Positions 54,609 through 64,000 of a DNA stretch of 64,000 nucleotides are shown in pieces. This DNA comes from JASHVB01 sp963780805. GTDB taxonomy: Bacteria > Pseudomonadota > Alphaproteobacteria > Acetobacterales > Acetobacteraceae. Each line of letters starts with the position of its first letter. Within the stretch, counting starts at the first letter, position 1. Under the pieces are notes generated by a model. That model saw only the letters and a list, made by a program, of their open reading frames with translations, did no database searches and was not told where the DNA came from. The stretch lies in NCBI GenBank assembly GCA_963780805.1, contig CAWADP010000009.1:310001-374000 (forward strand), in the 5' to 3' direction. A program made the translations under genes and the position numbers.

Positions 54609-54745
54609 GGGCGGGGGTCCTGGTTGGGTGGTGACGGCAGCGAAGCGTATCCGCCCGGCGGAGGCAACTGCCGTCGTGGCGCTGACGGATTTATGGCCGG
54701 CGCCGCTTACGACGGGGCGGGGACGAAGCCGCAGGACGGAAAGGC

Positions 54746-54786
54746 GCAGCGCATTCCGCCATCCGCACCATGGCGGAATGCGCTGC
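54746..54786. repeat. Perfect 17-bp hairpin
   Basis: GCAGCGCATTCCGCCAT and ATGGCGGAATGCGCTGC pair perfectly around CCGCACC. Related words (GGCGGAATGCGCTGC) recur at about 56807. It lies between the nitrilase and monooxygenase genes. Confidence 0.75.
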
Positions 54787-54856
54787 AGTTTTCCGCCCTA
54801 CGCTTTGCCGCCCCAGCCATCAAGGGGGTGTTCTAACCCCCTTGCCGGTCCACCTC

Positions 54857-55159
54857 CTAGGCTGCCGGCTGCATCACGTGGATCTCGCGCTTCTCCAGCA
54901 GATCCCGCGTCTTCGCCCCATAGGCCGCCATGTGCGGCGAGGCGGCATGCGCCTTCAGATGATCCGGGCTTTCCCACTTCTCGACCACCACGAACGTGTC
55001 GGCCCCAAACTTGGCGCCGGGGGAATCGGCGTCGATCACCGGGCCGTACTCGATGCAGCCGGCCTCGGCGTGCACGGCCGGCATGTTGGCGCGAAACGCC
55101 GCCAGCACTTCCTCGCGCTTCCCGGGCTTCGTCGTGATGATCGCCAGCACGTGGATCAT
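54857..55159 (-). CDS. Antibiotic-biosynthesis monooxygenase (ABM/YgiN-like) domain protein
   Basis: A 100-residue dimeric alpha-beta barrel protein. The ABM pattern is IITTKPGKREEVLAAF, HAEAGCIEYGPV and FVVVEKWESPDHLKAHAAS. Such proteins oxidise quinols or simply bind aromatic compounds. It is divergent from the CoA transferase gene, with 81 bases between starts. Confidence 0.85.
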   Translation of the reverse strand: MIHVLAIITTKPGKREEVLAAFRANMPAVHAEAGCIEYGPVIDADSPGAKFGADTFVVVEKWESPDHLKAHAASPHMAAYGAKTRDLLEKREIHVMQPAA

Positions 55160-55240
55160 GGTCTTCTCCTCCTGTTCAAGCGAAGCGAATGCTGGGAAGC
55201 TTGCCCGCGCCGCCGCGTCGCGGCAACCGGGAGGGACGGC

Positions 55241-56434
55241 ATGAGCTACGAGACGCCCTATGCGGGCCTGAAGGTGGTCGATCTGAGCCAGGGCGTCGCC
55301 GGGCCGTACTGTGCGATGCTGCTGGCGCAGTACGGCGCCAACGTGATCAAGGTCGAACCCACCGAAAACGGCGACTGGAGCCGCGGTCTGGGCATTCGCT
55401 ATGGCGACAACACCGCGTATTCGATTCCGTCCAACCTCGGAAAACGTTCCATCGCGCTGGACCTGAAGCAGGACGCCGGGCGCGCGGTGCTGTGGCGGCT
55501 GATCCAGGGTGCCGACGTGTTCCTGCAAGGCTTCCGCCCCGGCGTGATCGAGCGGCTCGGCTTCGGCTATCCGCACGTTTCGGAACGCGAGCCGCGCATC
55601 CTGTATGTTTCGATTTCCGGATTCGGCCAGACCGGGCCTCTGGCGGAACGACCGGCCATGGACCCAGTGCTGCAAGCCTACACCGGGCTGATGGCGGAGA
55701 ACCGCGGCGAGGACGGCGTGCCACACCGCATCCCCATCATCTCGATCGACATGAGCACGGCGCTGTACGCGTTCACCGCGGTGGCAGCGGCGCTGCATGC
55801 GCGGCGTGACATGCCACGCGGGCGGCACATCGAGGCCAGCCTGATGCAGGGCGCAGCCAGCCTCCAGGTGGTGCGGCTGATGTCGTCCTATCTGGAAGGC
55901 GGTGTGGTCACGCCGGTGGTGCCGCCGAACGGCGTACACAAGACCGCGGACGGCTGGATCTCCGTCACCGTGGTGCGGCCGTTCGAATGGCAGGGCTACT
56001 GCCGGGCGCTGGACCTGCCGCGTTTCGAATCGGATCCGCTGCTGCAGATGGCGGACGGGCGCAAGGAACATGCGGCGGAGATCAGCGCGGTGATCCGTCC
56101 GCTGCTCGCGTCGCTGCCGACCGCCGAGGTGTCGGCGCGGCTGGCCACGCAGCGCGTGATGCATGAGCAGCTGAACAGTTATACGGAGTTTCTGCGGCAG
56201 AAACATGTGGAGGAGAGCGGCGCGGTATCCTGGCTGCAACATCCGCATGTGTTGCAGCCGATGCCGATGCCGAACCTGGTCGGGCTGCCGCCGTTCGCCG
56301 ATGGTTCGCCGCGCGGCATCGCCCCTGCACTGGGCGAGCATAGCGAGGCGATTTTGCGCGAGCATGGCTATTCGGCGGAGGAGATCGCCGGATTGACAGC
56401 AGAGAAGGTGGTTGGTGGGGCGACGCCGGCGTAG
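55241..56434 (+). CDS. CaiB/BaiF family CoA transferase
   Basis: A 397-residue class III CoA transferase that moves CoA between carboxylic acids. Family blocks include LKVVDLSQGVAGPYCAMLL, GANVIKVEP, LDLKQDAGRAVLWRLI, ISGFGQTGPLAERPAMDP with the catalytic Asp, and DGWISVTVV. GGGAGGGACGGC precedes ATG 55241. The organic acid is unknown. Confidence 0.9.
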   Translation: MSYETPYAGLKVVDLSQGVAGPYCAMLLAQYGANVIKVEPTENGDWSRGLGIRYGDNTAYSIPSNLGKRSIALDLKQDAGRAVLWRLIQGADVFLQGFRPGVIERLGFGYPHVSEREPRILYVSISGFGQTGPLAERPAMDPVLQAYTGLMAENRGEDGVPHRIPIISIDMSTALYAFTAVAAALHARRDMPRGRHIEASLMQGAASLQVVRLMSSYLEGGVVTPVVPPNGVHKTADGWISVTVVRPFEWQGYCRALDLPRFESDPLLQMADGRKEHAAEISAVIRPLLASLPTAEVSARLATQRVMHEQLNSYTEFLRQKHVEESGAVSWLQHPHVLQPMPMPNLVGLPPFADGSPRGIAPALGEHSEAILREHGYSAEEIAGLTAEKVVGGATPA

Positions 56435-56478
56435 GGCGGAAAAGCAAAGCGCATACAGCGGTTACCCGGTGTGGCGCA

Positions 56479-56514
56479 GGGCAATCGAGTGAACCGGGGC
56501 AATCGAGTTAACCG
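56479..56514. repeat. 18-bp tandem pair
   Basis: GGGCAATCGAGTGAACCG is followed directly by GGGCAATCGAGTTAACCG, downstream of the CoA transferase gene. Confidence 0.8.
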
Positions 56515-56600
56515 GGATATCCCCGGTACTGGCCTGCGCGCCGCAATTTGGCTGGATTCGGCGGCTCGCCCCAACCGACATCGATGTTGGCGGCAGCTTT

Positions 56601-56723
56601 TTTTCAACACGGAGACAGAACGAGAACCACGGAGGGCCACGGGAGTCGGAGGCTCCCGGGCAGTCGGGGAGCCTCCGACTCCCGTGGCCCTCCGTGGTTC
56701 TCGTTCTGTCTCCGTGTTGAAAA
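56601..56723. repeat. Perfect 57-bp inverted repeat with a 9-base loop
   Basis: Arms 56601-56657 and 56667-56723 are exact reverse complements, from TTTTCAACACGGAGACAGAA to GGAGGCTCCC and back, around the loop GGGCAGTCG. It lies between the CoA transferase gene and drmD. In RNA it would form an extremely stable stem and should block read-through into drmD. No transposase or target-site duplication is seen. Confidence 0.95.
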
Positions 56724-56930
56724 TGCGGTGAATCACGCGGCACGAGCGGTTGATCAAAGGGCTCGGGTGCCGCCAGCCGGTGATTGAACCAATCGCCCTG
56801 CGGTGCGGCGGAATGCGCTGCGCTGTTTCGTCCTGGATCTCTCAACTCACCGCGCCGCTTACGAATTATTCAGCATTTTGCCTGAGCTTGCTCCGCCGCG
56901 GGCCAGTCGCCGCCCGCTGGCGGAAGGTGC

Positions 56931-59900
56931 ATGCAATTCGCGGCAGGCAGCAGGGTCGGCGCGCGCGGTCTCGCCTGGGACGTGGTGGAGGCGCAGCAAC
57001 TCGGCGCCCAGCAGCGCCTGCGGCTGCGGTGCGCCGGCGGTGACCTGCCGGGCCTGGAATGGGACATCCTGTATCCGAATGAGCAGGTGGAATCCCTGCA
57101 CACGGCGCTGCGGCCGGAGGCGCCCGGGCCACTGAGCGCCTGGCGCCTGCATCACATTGCCTGCTTGCTCGACCAGGTGCCCGGTCCGGACGAGATGCTG
57201 TCCGCGGAGCCGGGCCGGGTCACCATCGAACCGTACCAACTTGTCCCGCTGATGCGCGCGCTGGAACTGCCGCGTCCTCGCCTGCTGCTGGCGGATGCGG
57301 TGGGGCTGGGCAAGACCATCCAGGCCGGGCTCATCGCGACCGAACTGATCGCCCGCCGCCGCGCCCATCGCATCCTCGTGGTGTCGCCCGCGGGCCCGCT
57401 GCTGACGCAATGGGAACACGAACTGCGCGACCGCTTCGGCCTGCGCTTCACCGTGATCGCCGACGCCGCCGCATTGCAGCGCGAACGCCGCCGGACCGAG
57501 CTTGGCGGCAACCCGTTCGACAGCATCGCGCTGTGCCTGGTCTCGCTCGATTTCGCCAAGCAGGAACGCGTGCTGGAGGACCTGGAACGTGCCGCCTGGG
57601 ACCTCGCCATCATCGACGAGGCGCATCACTGCGTCGCCGCCGCCGCCGGCGCGGACAGCGACGACACGCTGCGCCGTCGCCTGGCCGAGGTCGTGGCCCG
57701 CCGTTCCGACGGTCTTCTGCTCCTCACCGCGACGCCGCATGACGGCTATGACGCGCATTTCGCCTCGTTGATCGAATTGCTCGATCCCAGCCTGGTTGAC
57801 GGCAACGGTGGGCTGGCAGGCTCCGCGTATCGCCGTCACGTGGTACGCCGGTTGAAGTCGCATATCCGCAATCCCGTCACCGGCGCGCCACTGTTCCGCG
57901 AACGCAAGATCCTGCCGGTGCGTATCGACCATCGCGGCGGCGGCGTGGCTGCGGTGCAGGCGTTCCATAGTGCGCTCGCAGCATTGGTCGCGCCCCGCCT
58001 GCGGCGAGCGAAACGCAGCGGCGACTATGCCGATGCGCTGGCTTTCATCGGCCTGTTGAAGCGATCGGTCTCCACCATCAGCGCCTGCATCGCCACCTTG
58101 CAAGTGGTGGCCGAGCGCTATGGCGCGCTACGCAGCGACGCAGCCAATGCGGAAGCGCTGCGCAAGGAACGCGCGCGTGCGTTGCGCGCCTACCGCCGCC
58201 GCCGGTTACGGTTCGGCGTGCTGGATGCCGCGGCGGAAAACGCGGCCGAGGCGTTGGAGACCGAGGACATGGCCGCCGATCTGTGCCGCTTCGGCGCCAC
58301 GGACCTGTCCGTGGAGCTGAGGCTCGGCCGGAACGTCGGCGACGATGCCATCATATACGCGTTGCACGAGCTGATCCGCCTCGGCGTGGCGGCGGAACCC
58401 CACGATCCGAAACTGCAAGCGATGACGGATGAAGTGCGCCTGATCCGCGCCGCACATCCGGCGGCCAACATCCTGGTCTATTCGGAATATGCCGATAGCC
58501 AGGCGGCTGCGGTGCGCGCGCTCTGTCATGCGAAGGGCATCGGCGGGGAAATCCTGGCGATCAGCGGCCTCGACCCCGAAGCCGAGCGTACCCGCATCGC
58601 TGAACGCTGCGCGCAGCAGGACAACATCGTGCTGGTCAGCACGGATTCCATGGCCGAAGGGCTGAACCTGCATCAGCGTTGCTGCCACCTGATCCACCTC
58701 GACCTGCCGTACAACCCGAACCGCCTGGAGCAACGCAACGGCCGCATCGACCGCTACGGCCAACGTCACGATCCGGAGATCCGCTACCTTTATCTCGCCG
58801 GCACGTTCGAGGAACGCCTGCTCCTGCGGCTGATCGCCAAATACGAAAAGGCCCGCGCCCGCCTCGATGTCATGCCCGATACACTTGGCGTGACCGCGGA
58901 CGAATCCACCTGGAGCACCGGCCTGGTTGCCGGCTTCGCCGAAGACCAGGCGGGATTATTCGAGGACGATACGCCGCCGATCCGCACCCTCGACGTCGCC
59001 GCCGAGACGGACAATGCCGCCGCGCTGCGCGACCTGCTGCACGAGATCGACCGCGCCTTCGCCGGTTATGAACGCCAGGCGGTGCGACACGGTTGGCTGG
59101 CCGAGCAAGGCCTGAACGCCGATCTGCGCCAGGTCGGCGCTGCCGATGCCGCGCGCCAGCGGGGTGACGCGCTCTCCGGGCACATCGACCTGTCCACGTT
59201 CGTCGCCGCAGCGATCGCAAACGAGATGATGGTTGCGACGACCGATCCCGATCATCTGGCGCTTCCCGGTGATTGGATAGCCGGCCTCGACGGGCTTCCG
59301 GGCTATGACGTGACCAGACGTATCCTGCGCATCACCCGCGACCGCACCCGGCTGTGCGACGCCCGGGGCGAGCCGCTGGCTTTCCTGGGCCGTGGCCATC
59401 CCCTGGTACGGCGCGCGATCTCTCGCGTGCGGCGCAGCGATGTTGTGCAGACCGCGGACATGCGCGACTCCCGCGTCAGCATCGCACGCAGCGACCGCAC
59501 CGAGCCGGCGGCGTTGCTGACGTTCGGCGTCGAGATCGCAGGCACGCGGCGGATCGCTTTGCAGCGCGTCATTGCGGTGTTGTTGCCAGAGTCCGGGCCG
59601 GCTGTCGAAATTTCGCAATCTGAACGCTGGCTGCCGATGGCCGCTGCCGATCGGGCGATCGCGGCCGACGGCATCTGGCAGTGCTGCTTTGCGCGCTGGC
59701 TGCCGCGGCGCCGGCCACAGGCCGAGAAGCTCGCCGCTGCCATTATGCAACGCGTCGCAGCCGGCTTCGCCGACACCCAGCGCCAGTGCGCCGATCGCGA
59801 CATCGCCGCCCTGCAGCGCTGGCTGAAGCTTCGCGCCGACGATATCTGCGGCGCGCACGTCGTCCGTACCGCCGACCTGTTCGGCACAGCTCCCGATCTG

Positions 59901-60149
59901 CCCCCCTGGAAATCGCTGAACGGACCGTTGGACCGCCTCGCCGCCTTCGCCGCCGATGCGGACAACGCAGCCGCCAAACGACGCGAAGCCAACAGCGCGG
60001 TCGCCCTGTACCGTCGGCGTTGCGAGGTAGGCACGGCTGATCTCGCACTGTCCCCACCGCGCCTGCAGCCGATCGGCATGCTGCTGCTGGTGCCGGAAGG
60101 CTCGGTCCATGCCGCAAACGACGCGGCTGTTCGCGGGCACCCCTTATGA
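56931..60149 (+). CDS. drmD: DISARM SNF2-like helicase DrmD
   Basis: A 1,072-residue SNF2-type ATPase, the first gene of class 1 DISARM anti-phage systems. The N-terminal region (VGARGLAWDVVEAQQLGAQQ, PGPLSAWRLHHIACLLDQV) is followed by Walker A LLLADAVGLGKTIQAGL near residue 123, DEAH in LAIIDEAHHCV near 228, and helicase C motifs ILVYSEYADSQ near 513 and LEQRNGRIDRYGQ near 600. The C-terminal 400 residues are DrmD-specific. Its TGA overlaps the ATG of the methylase gene (ATGA). The family name rests on recall of the family pattern. Confidence 0.85.
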   Translation: MQFAAGSRVGARGLAWDVVEAQQLGAQQRLRLRCAGGDLPGLEWDILYPNEQVESLHTALRPEAPGPLSAWRLHHIACLLDQVPGPDEMLSAEPGRVTIEPYQLVPLMRALELPRPRLLLADAVGLGKTIQAGLIATELIARRRAHRILVVSPAGPLLTQWEHELRDRFGLRFTVIADAAALQRERRRTELGGNPFDSIALCLVSLDFAKQERVLEDLERAAWDLAIIDEAHHCVAAAAGADSDDTLRRRLAEVVARRSDGLLLLTATPHDGYDAHFASLIELLDPSLVDGNGGLAGSAYRRHVVRRLKSHIRNPVTGAPLFRERKILPVRIDHRGGGVAAVQAFHSALAALVAPRLRRAKRSGDYADALAFIGLLKRSVSTISACIATLQVVAERYGALRSDAANAEALRKERARALRAYRRRRLRFGVLDAAAENAAEALETEDMAADLCRFGATDLSVELRLGRNVGDDAIIYALHELIRLGVAAEPHDPKLQAMTDEVRLIRAAHPAANILVYSEYADSQAAAVRALCHAKGIGGEILAISGLDPEAERTRIAERCAQQDNIVLVSTDSMAEGLNLHQRCCHLIHLDLPYNPNRLEQRNGRIDRYGQRHDPEIRYLYLAGTFEERLLLRLIAKYEKARARLDVMPDTLGVTADESTWSTGLVAGFAEDQAGLFEDDTPPIRTLDVAAETDNAAALRDLLHEIDRAFAGYERQAVRHGWLAEQGLNADLRQVGAADAARQRGDALSGHIDLSTFVAAAIANEMMVATTDPDHLALPGDWIAGLDGLPGYDVTRRILRITRDRTRLCDARGEPLAFLGRGHPLVRRAISRVRRSDVVQTADMRDSRVSIARSDRTEPAALLTFGVEIAGTRRIALQRVIAVLLPESGPAVEISQSERWLPMAAADRAIAADGIWQCCFARWLPRRRPQAEKLAAAIMQRVAAGFADTQRQCADRDIAALQRWLKLRADDICGAHVVRTADLFGTAPDLPPWKSLNGPLDRLAAFAADADNAAAKRREANSAVALYRRRCEVGTADLALSPPRLQPIGMLLLVPEGSVHAANDAAVRGHPL

Positions 60150-63100
60150 GCGTCGGTTTGCACGACTGCACCGCATCGGGCCCCGCATTGCCGGAGGCCT
60201 TCCTCCGCTTCGAACTGCTGGATCTGCTGTTCAAACGCGGGCTGCTTCCGAAACCCGGACGCCAGTTCGAACAACGCTGGGACATCGTCCGCCGCCAGAT
60301 GCGCGCCCTGGCCGGCACCGGTGGCCCATTGCGCGTCGCCAACCACATCATCGCGCCGCTCGCGCCCTGTCTCGGCTACAGCCCACCGCAACGGCAGGAG
60401 CCGATACCCACCCGCGAAGGCCCGGAAGACGCCGGTTGGTTGTTGCAAGCGCCGGACGGCGCCCGGCTGCGCGCCTGGACGGTCGCGGCCGACACCGACC
60501 TGGACGCCCCACACCGCAGCGGTCGCGCGTACCGTTTCAGCCCGATCCGCGCGGCGTTCCGAGTGCTGCTGGCAGCGGGCGAACGCGCAGGGCTGCTGAG
60601 CGACGGCATCGAACTGCGCCTGCTGCTGTGCGACCAGGAGCGTCCGGACAGCTACGTCGCCATCCCCCTCACCGGCACATCGGGATGGTCCGAACAAGCG
60701 TTGGCACCGGATTCGTATCGCCTCCTGCTGGCATTGGCGTCGCCGTCAGGGTTGGCGGCGTTGCCCGACGTGTTGGAAGCCGCCCGCCTAAGTCAGGTCC
60801 GCGTCACCAAGGACCTGCGCGTGCAGGCCAGGGCCGCGGTGGAAGGATTCCTGCAAGCGGTGCTCGACGACCCCGCGAATGCGCCCCGGCTGCGGCACCG
60901 CGACCGAGGCCGCCTGGCCCACACGTTATGGCAGGAAACCCTTGTCCTCATCTATCGCCTGCTGTTCATTTTGAAACTCGAAAGCACCGCCGATCCCGCG
61001 CGCGCCTTCAGCTTCGCGGCCACAACGCTGTGGCGCCACGCGCTGTCGCCCAACCGTGCGCTGGGACCGTTGGTGCGACGCCATCTCGATCAGGGTCACG
61101 ATACCGGACGCATGCTGTCCGACGGCCTGCGCACCGTGTTCCGCATCTTCAGCGACGGCCTGTGCTGCAGCGAACTCGCCATAGCGCCTTTGGGGGGCGC
61201 GCTGTTCGGGCCGCAATCGATGCCGCTGCTCGATACGCTGCATTGGAGCGAGCGTGCGGCGGCGGTCTTGCTCGACCGCCTGCTCTGGACCACGCCGAAC
61301 GGCCGCGAGCGCGAACGCGTCCAATACGGTCCACTGAACGTCGAGGAACTCGGCAGGGTTTATGAAGCGCTGCTCGAGTTGGAGCCCGGCATCGCCAGCC
61401 GTCCGATGATGCGGCTGCGGCGGGGGAAGCTGGAAGTGGTGGTCCCAGCGGATTGGACGGCAGTGCAGGACATCGGCGCCAACACCGACGATGACGATGC
61501 GCGGCGCCGACAGCAACATCGTCCACAAGCAGGACATCGCCGGCGGTCAGTTCTATCTGCGTGCCGGAATTGGACGCAAGGCGACTGGTTCGTACTACAC
61601 GCCCGACGAGTTCGTGCGCTTTTTGGTGCGCGAGACGCTCGGTCCGCAGGTCGCCGCTTGCAGTCCCGACGACGACCCCAACCCGGTCGGCATCCTTGCG
61701 CTGAAAGTGGTCGATCCGGCCACCGGCAGTGGGCATTTCCTGGTCCAGGCCTGCCGATTCCTCGGAGAGGCGCTGTACGCCGCCTGCCGTCTGTGCGACA
61801 CCCAAGCGACCGCCGCGGAATCCCGGGCGGCCCTCGCGGAACCCCGGGCCGCTTTCGCGGAACCCCGGGCCACCCACGCAGCGTCTGCGGAACAAGAGCA
61901 ACTGCTGACTCGGGCGCAGGCATTGCGCGCCCGCATCGATGCGCTGCCCGATCCGGACCGCGCCCTGCAAGCCTATCTGCCAAGCCGCGCCTCTGAAGGT
62001 GGCGACAGCGGCGTTTCGCAAAGCCGCGCCCTGGCGATCTGCCGCCGGCTGGTCGCGGTGCATTGCCTTTATGGTGCGGACCGCAATCCGCTGGCAGTGG
62101 AACTCGCGAAGCTGTCGCTGTGGCTGGAATCCTACGCCGAGGGATTGCCACTGACCTTTCTCGATCATCGCCTTGTGCACGGCGATTCGCTCGCCGGCCC
62201 ATTCTTTCCTCAGCTTGTGACGTTCCCGGTTGGCGGCGGCGAGCTGGACCCGCTGCTGGCGCACGGCGTCGTGTCGTTGCTCGCGACGGCATTGCACGCC
62301 GCGCTGGCCGAGGTGCGGGCGCTTCAAGCAACCGTGGGCCGCGACGCGGCCGATCTGGTCTTGAAGGAGGGCGCCAAGGCCAGGCTCGATGCCGCGCTGC
62401 ACCCGCTGCGGCAGTTGGCGCGTGTCTGGTCCGGCGCGGCCATGCTCGGCCTGCGCGAAGCCGACGACGAATTCCTGGCGCTGGCGCAAAACGTGGCTGC
62501 GCATGGCACCTGGCCGGACAAGCTGACCCGCCGCCAGGCGCGGCTTCTGGCGGCGGGAATGCACGCGCTGCCCTGGGACCTGACCTTCCCGGAGGTGTTC
62601 CAGCCCGACGCTTCCGGCGCCCGCATGGCCGGCTTCGACGCGGTATTGGGCAATCCCCCTTGGGACATCGTGCAGCAGAGCGCCAAGGAGTTTCTTGCCG
62701 GCTTCGATCTCTCCATTCTGAACGCTCCCACACGCCGCGAGGCCCAGACCAAGCAAGCGCGCTTGCTCTCCGATCCGGCGACCGCCGCTGCGTTCCGCAT
62801 CTATCAGGAGAACTTCGAGCACCAGCACCGCTTGGCGAACCGTCTCTACGCCCACCAGAAAGGCATCGCGAACGGCGCGGCCACCGGGGGAAAGCTTGAC
62901 ACGTTCCGCGTTTTCGCCGAGCGCAAGCTGCACCTGGCGGGCCCGCACGGCGCCATCGGCATGGTGGTGCCGTCGTCTTTTCATGCCAACGAAGGCGCCA
63001 CCGGCATCCGCGATCTCTATCTACGCCAGACCGATCTGCGTTCCTGCTTCTCCTTCGAAAACCGACGGCGCCTGTTCGACATCCATGTGCGGCAGAAGTT

Positions 63101-64000
63101 CGCCCTGCTGGTGGCGTGGCGCCCAGGACCCACGCAATCCGTGCAGTGCGGCTTCTATCTCGACGATCTGGCGCAGCTTGGCGATCCAACCCGGATCATG
63201 CGCTACGACCGTGCGTTCATCGAGAAGTCCGGCGGCACTCACCAGACCTTCCTGGAACTGCGGTCAACCGCCGATCTCGCCATAGCGCGCCATGTCTTCC
63301 TGCGGCATTCGTCGCTGCGGGAGTGGACGGCGCAGCGCCGCATCGTGCTCGGCCGCGAGCTGAACATCACTGATGACGCCGACCGCCTAACTCCCGTGCG
63401 CGACCTGCGGCGGCGCCGGCAAAACCATCTGCTGCTGCATGAGGGCAAGACCATCCAGCAGTTCGACGACCGTTGGGACACCGGTCCGCGCTACGGGCTG
63501 GCACTGTCGGCGCTGCAGGACAAACCGGCCTGGAAGGAAGCGACGCGCTATTTTCGCCTGGCGGTGCGCAAGATCGCCCGTTCGACCGACGAGCGCACCG
63601 CCATCGCGTCCTTCACCTCGCCCGGCTACCTGTTCAGCATCACCGCCAACGTCGAACGCACGCCACAGGTGCGGTCCAATGCGGATGCGCTGTTGCTCTG
63701 CGCCGTGATCAACAGCTTCGTCTTCGATTGGACGCTGCGGCAGAAGACCGCAGCGACCGTCAACCTGTTCATCCTTGAAGCCTGTCCGGTGTGCGAAACC
63801 CCAGTGGCCGCATCGCGCTTTCTGGCTCACGGCGCGCTGCGCTTGTCGTGCAATCATTCTGCCTATGCGACGTTATGGCAGGAACAACTCGGACGCTGCC
63901 GGCGGGAAGCCACACAAGGCGGCGCCTGGCCGGCCGTCGCGTCACTGGCGGCGCGCTGGACGTTGCGTGCGGCGATGGATGCCGTTGTGGCGCAGGCATA
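60146..64000 (+). CDS. drmMI: DISARM N6-adenine DNA methyltransferase DrmMI, runs off the right edge, one frameshift
   Basis: A large class I DNA methylase, over 1,280 residues visible and no stop before the window end. In DISARM it marks host DNA. The first ~450 residues (FELLDLLFKRGLLPKPGRQF) are DISARM-type. Then come GSYYTPDEFVRFLVRETLG, SAM motif I VVDPATGSGHFLV near residue 522 and the catalytic NPPW in VLGNPPWDIV near 835. In a low-complexity acidic stretch (61480-61497) the frame changes by one surplus base. The second part stays open to 64000. A 21-bp repeat inserts three AEPRAAF-type heptads after motif I. Expected next genes are drmA, drmB and drmC. Confidence 0.85.
61814..61876 (+). 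repeat. In-frame 21-bp repeat inside drmMI
   Basis: Three tandem 21-bp units (61814, 61835, 61856) encode AESRAAL, AEPRAAF and AEPRATH-type heptads just after SAM motif I. They form an alanine-rich, probably helical insertion. Confidence 0.85.

Noticed and set aside
56601..56723. Ends of an insertion sequence
   Set aside because: Only a 9-base loop separates the arms. There is no room for a transposase and no target duplication is seen.

Overview
This window looks like chromosomal DNA of a high-GC alphaproteobacterium, most likely an Acetobacteraceae-type organism. The grounds are the xerC-DUF484 pair next to fsa and priA, a def-COQ9 operon facing rpsU, NsrR-like and MocR regulators, and Tat-exported oxidoreductases. 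No tRNA or rRNA gene was recognised. The genus cannot be fixed from the sequence alone.

Layout. 0-6.3 kb: accessory metabolic genes (a flavin monooxygenase, a remnant ABC permease, an orphan caspase-like protein, an HpaI-type aldolase, a ThDP enzyme, a GFA protein). 6.4-11.4 kb: a housekeeping block (xerC, DUF484, a 15-bp minisatellite, fsa, divergent priA). 11.4-17.6 kb: a BrnTA-like pair, a repeat-rich stretch, a molybdopterin oxidoreductase/cytochrome b pair, and two small secreted proteins that share an upstream element. 17.6-25.1 kb: a broken Cache-PAS-GGDEF-EAL gene, def-coq9, rpsU, an FkbM methyltransferase and a MocR regulator preceded by 17-bp repeats. 25.4-26.4 kb: a graveyard of Uma2 and XRE fragments. 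27-50 kb: catabolic and transport genes (DUF1254, esterase, HpaB, VOC dioxygenase, protocatechuate dioxygenase, NsrR, UDG, dialkylglycine decarboxylase, Rieske oxygenase, a RutA plus ABC-importer operon, amidase, ModE-like regulator). 50-56.4 kb: GFA, GST/TetR, transglutaminase-like protein, NAD kinase, nitrilase-like amidase, monooxygenase, CoA transferase. 56.9 kb to the right edge: the first two genes of what is almost certainly a class 1 DISARM anti-phage system (drmD, drmMI), cut by the window end.

Working together. HpaB (phenol hydroxylation), the VOC dioxygenase, protocatechuate 3,4-dioxygenase and the Rieske oxygenase fit aromatic-compound breakdown. The RutA operon pairs a pyrimidine-type monooxygenase with its own PotABCD-like importer and lacks the rest of the rut genes. 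The molybdopterin protein and cytochrome b561 overlap by four bases and form a membrane-linked redox pair.

Two features colour the whole window. First, at least ten places show a gene broken by exactly one surplus base, always +1 and never -1. One is in nadK, which is normally essential, and one fuses pcaH to pcaG. This argues for insertion-type sequencing errors over wholesale gene decay. Second, the DNA is rich in short tandem repeats (13-21 bp units), dispersed hairpin elements and large inverted repeats, including a perfect 57-bp inverted repeat just upstream of the DISARM genes.
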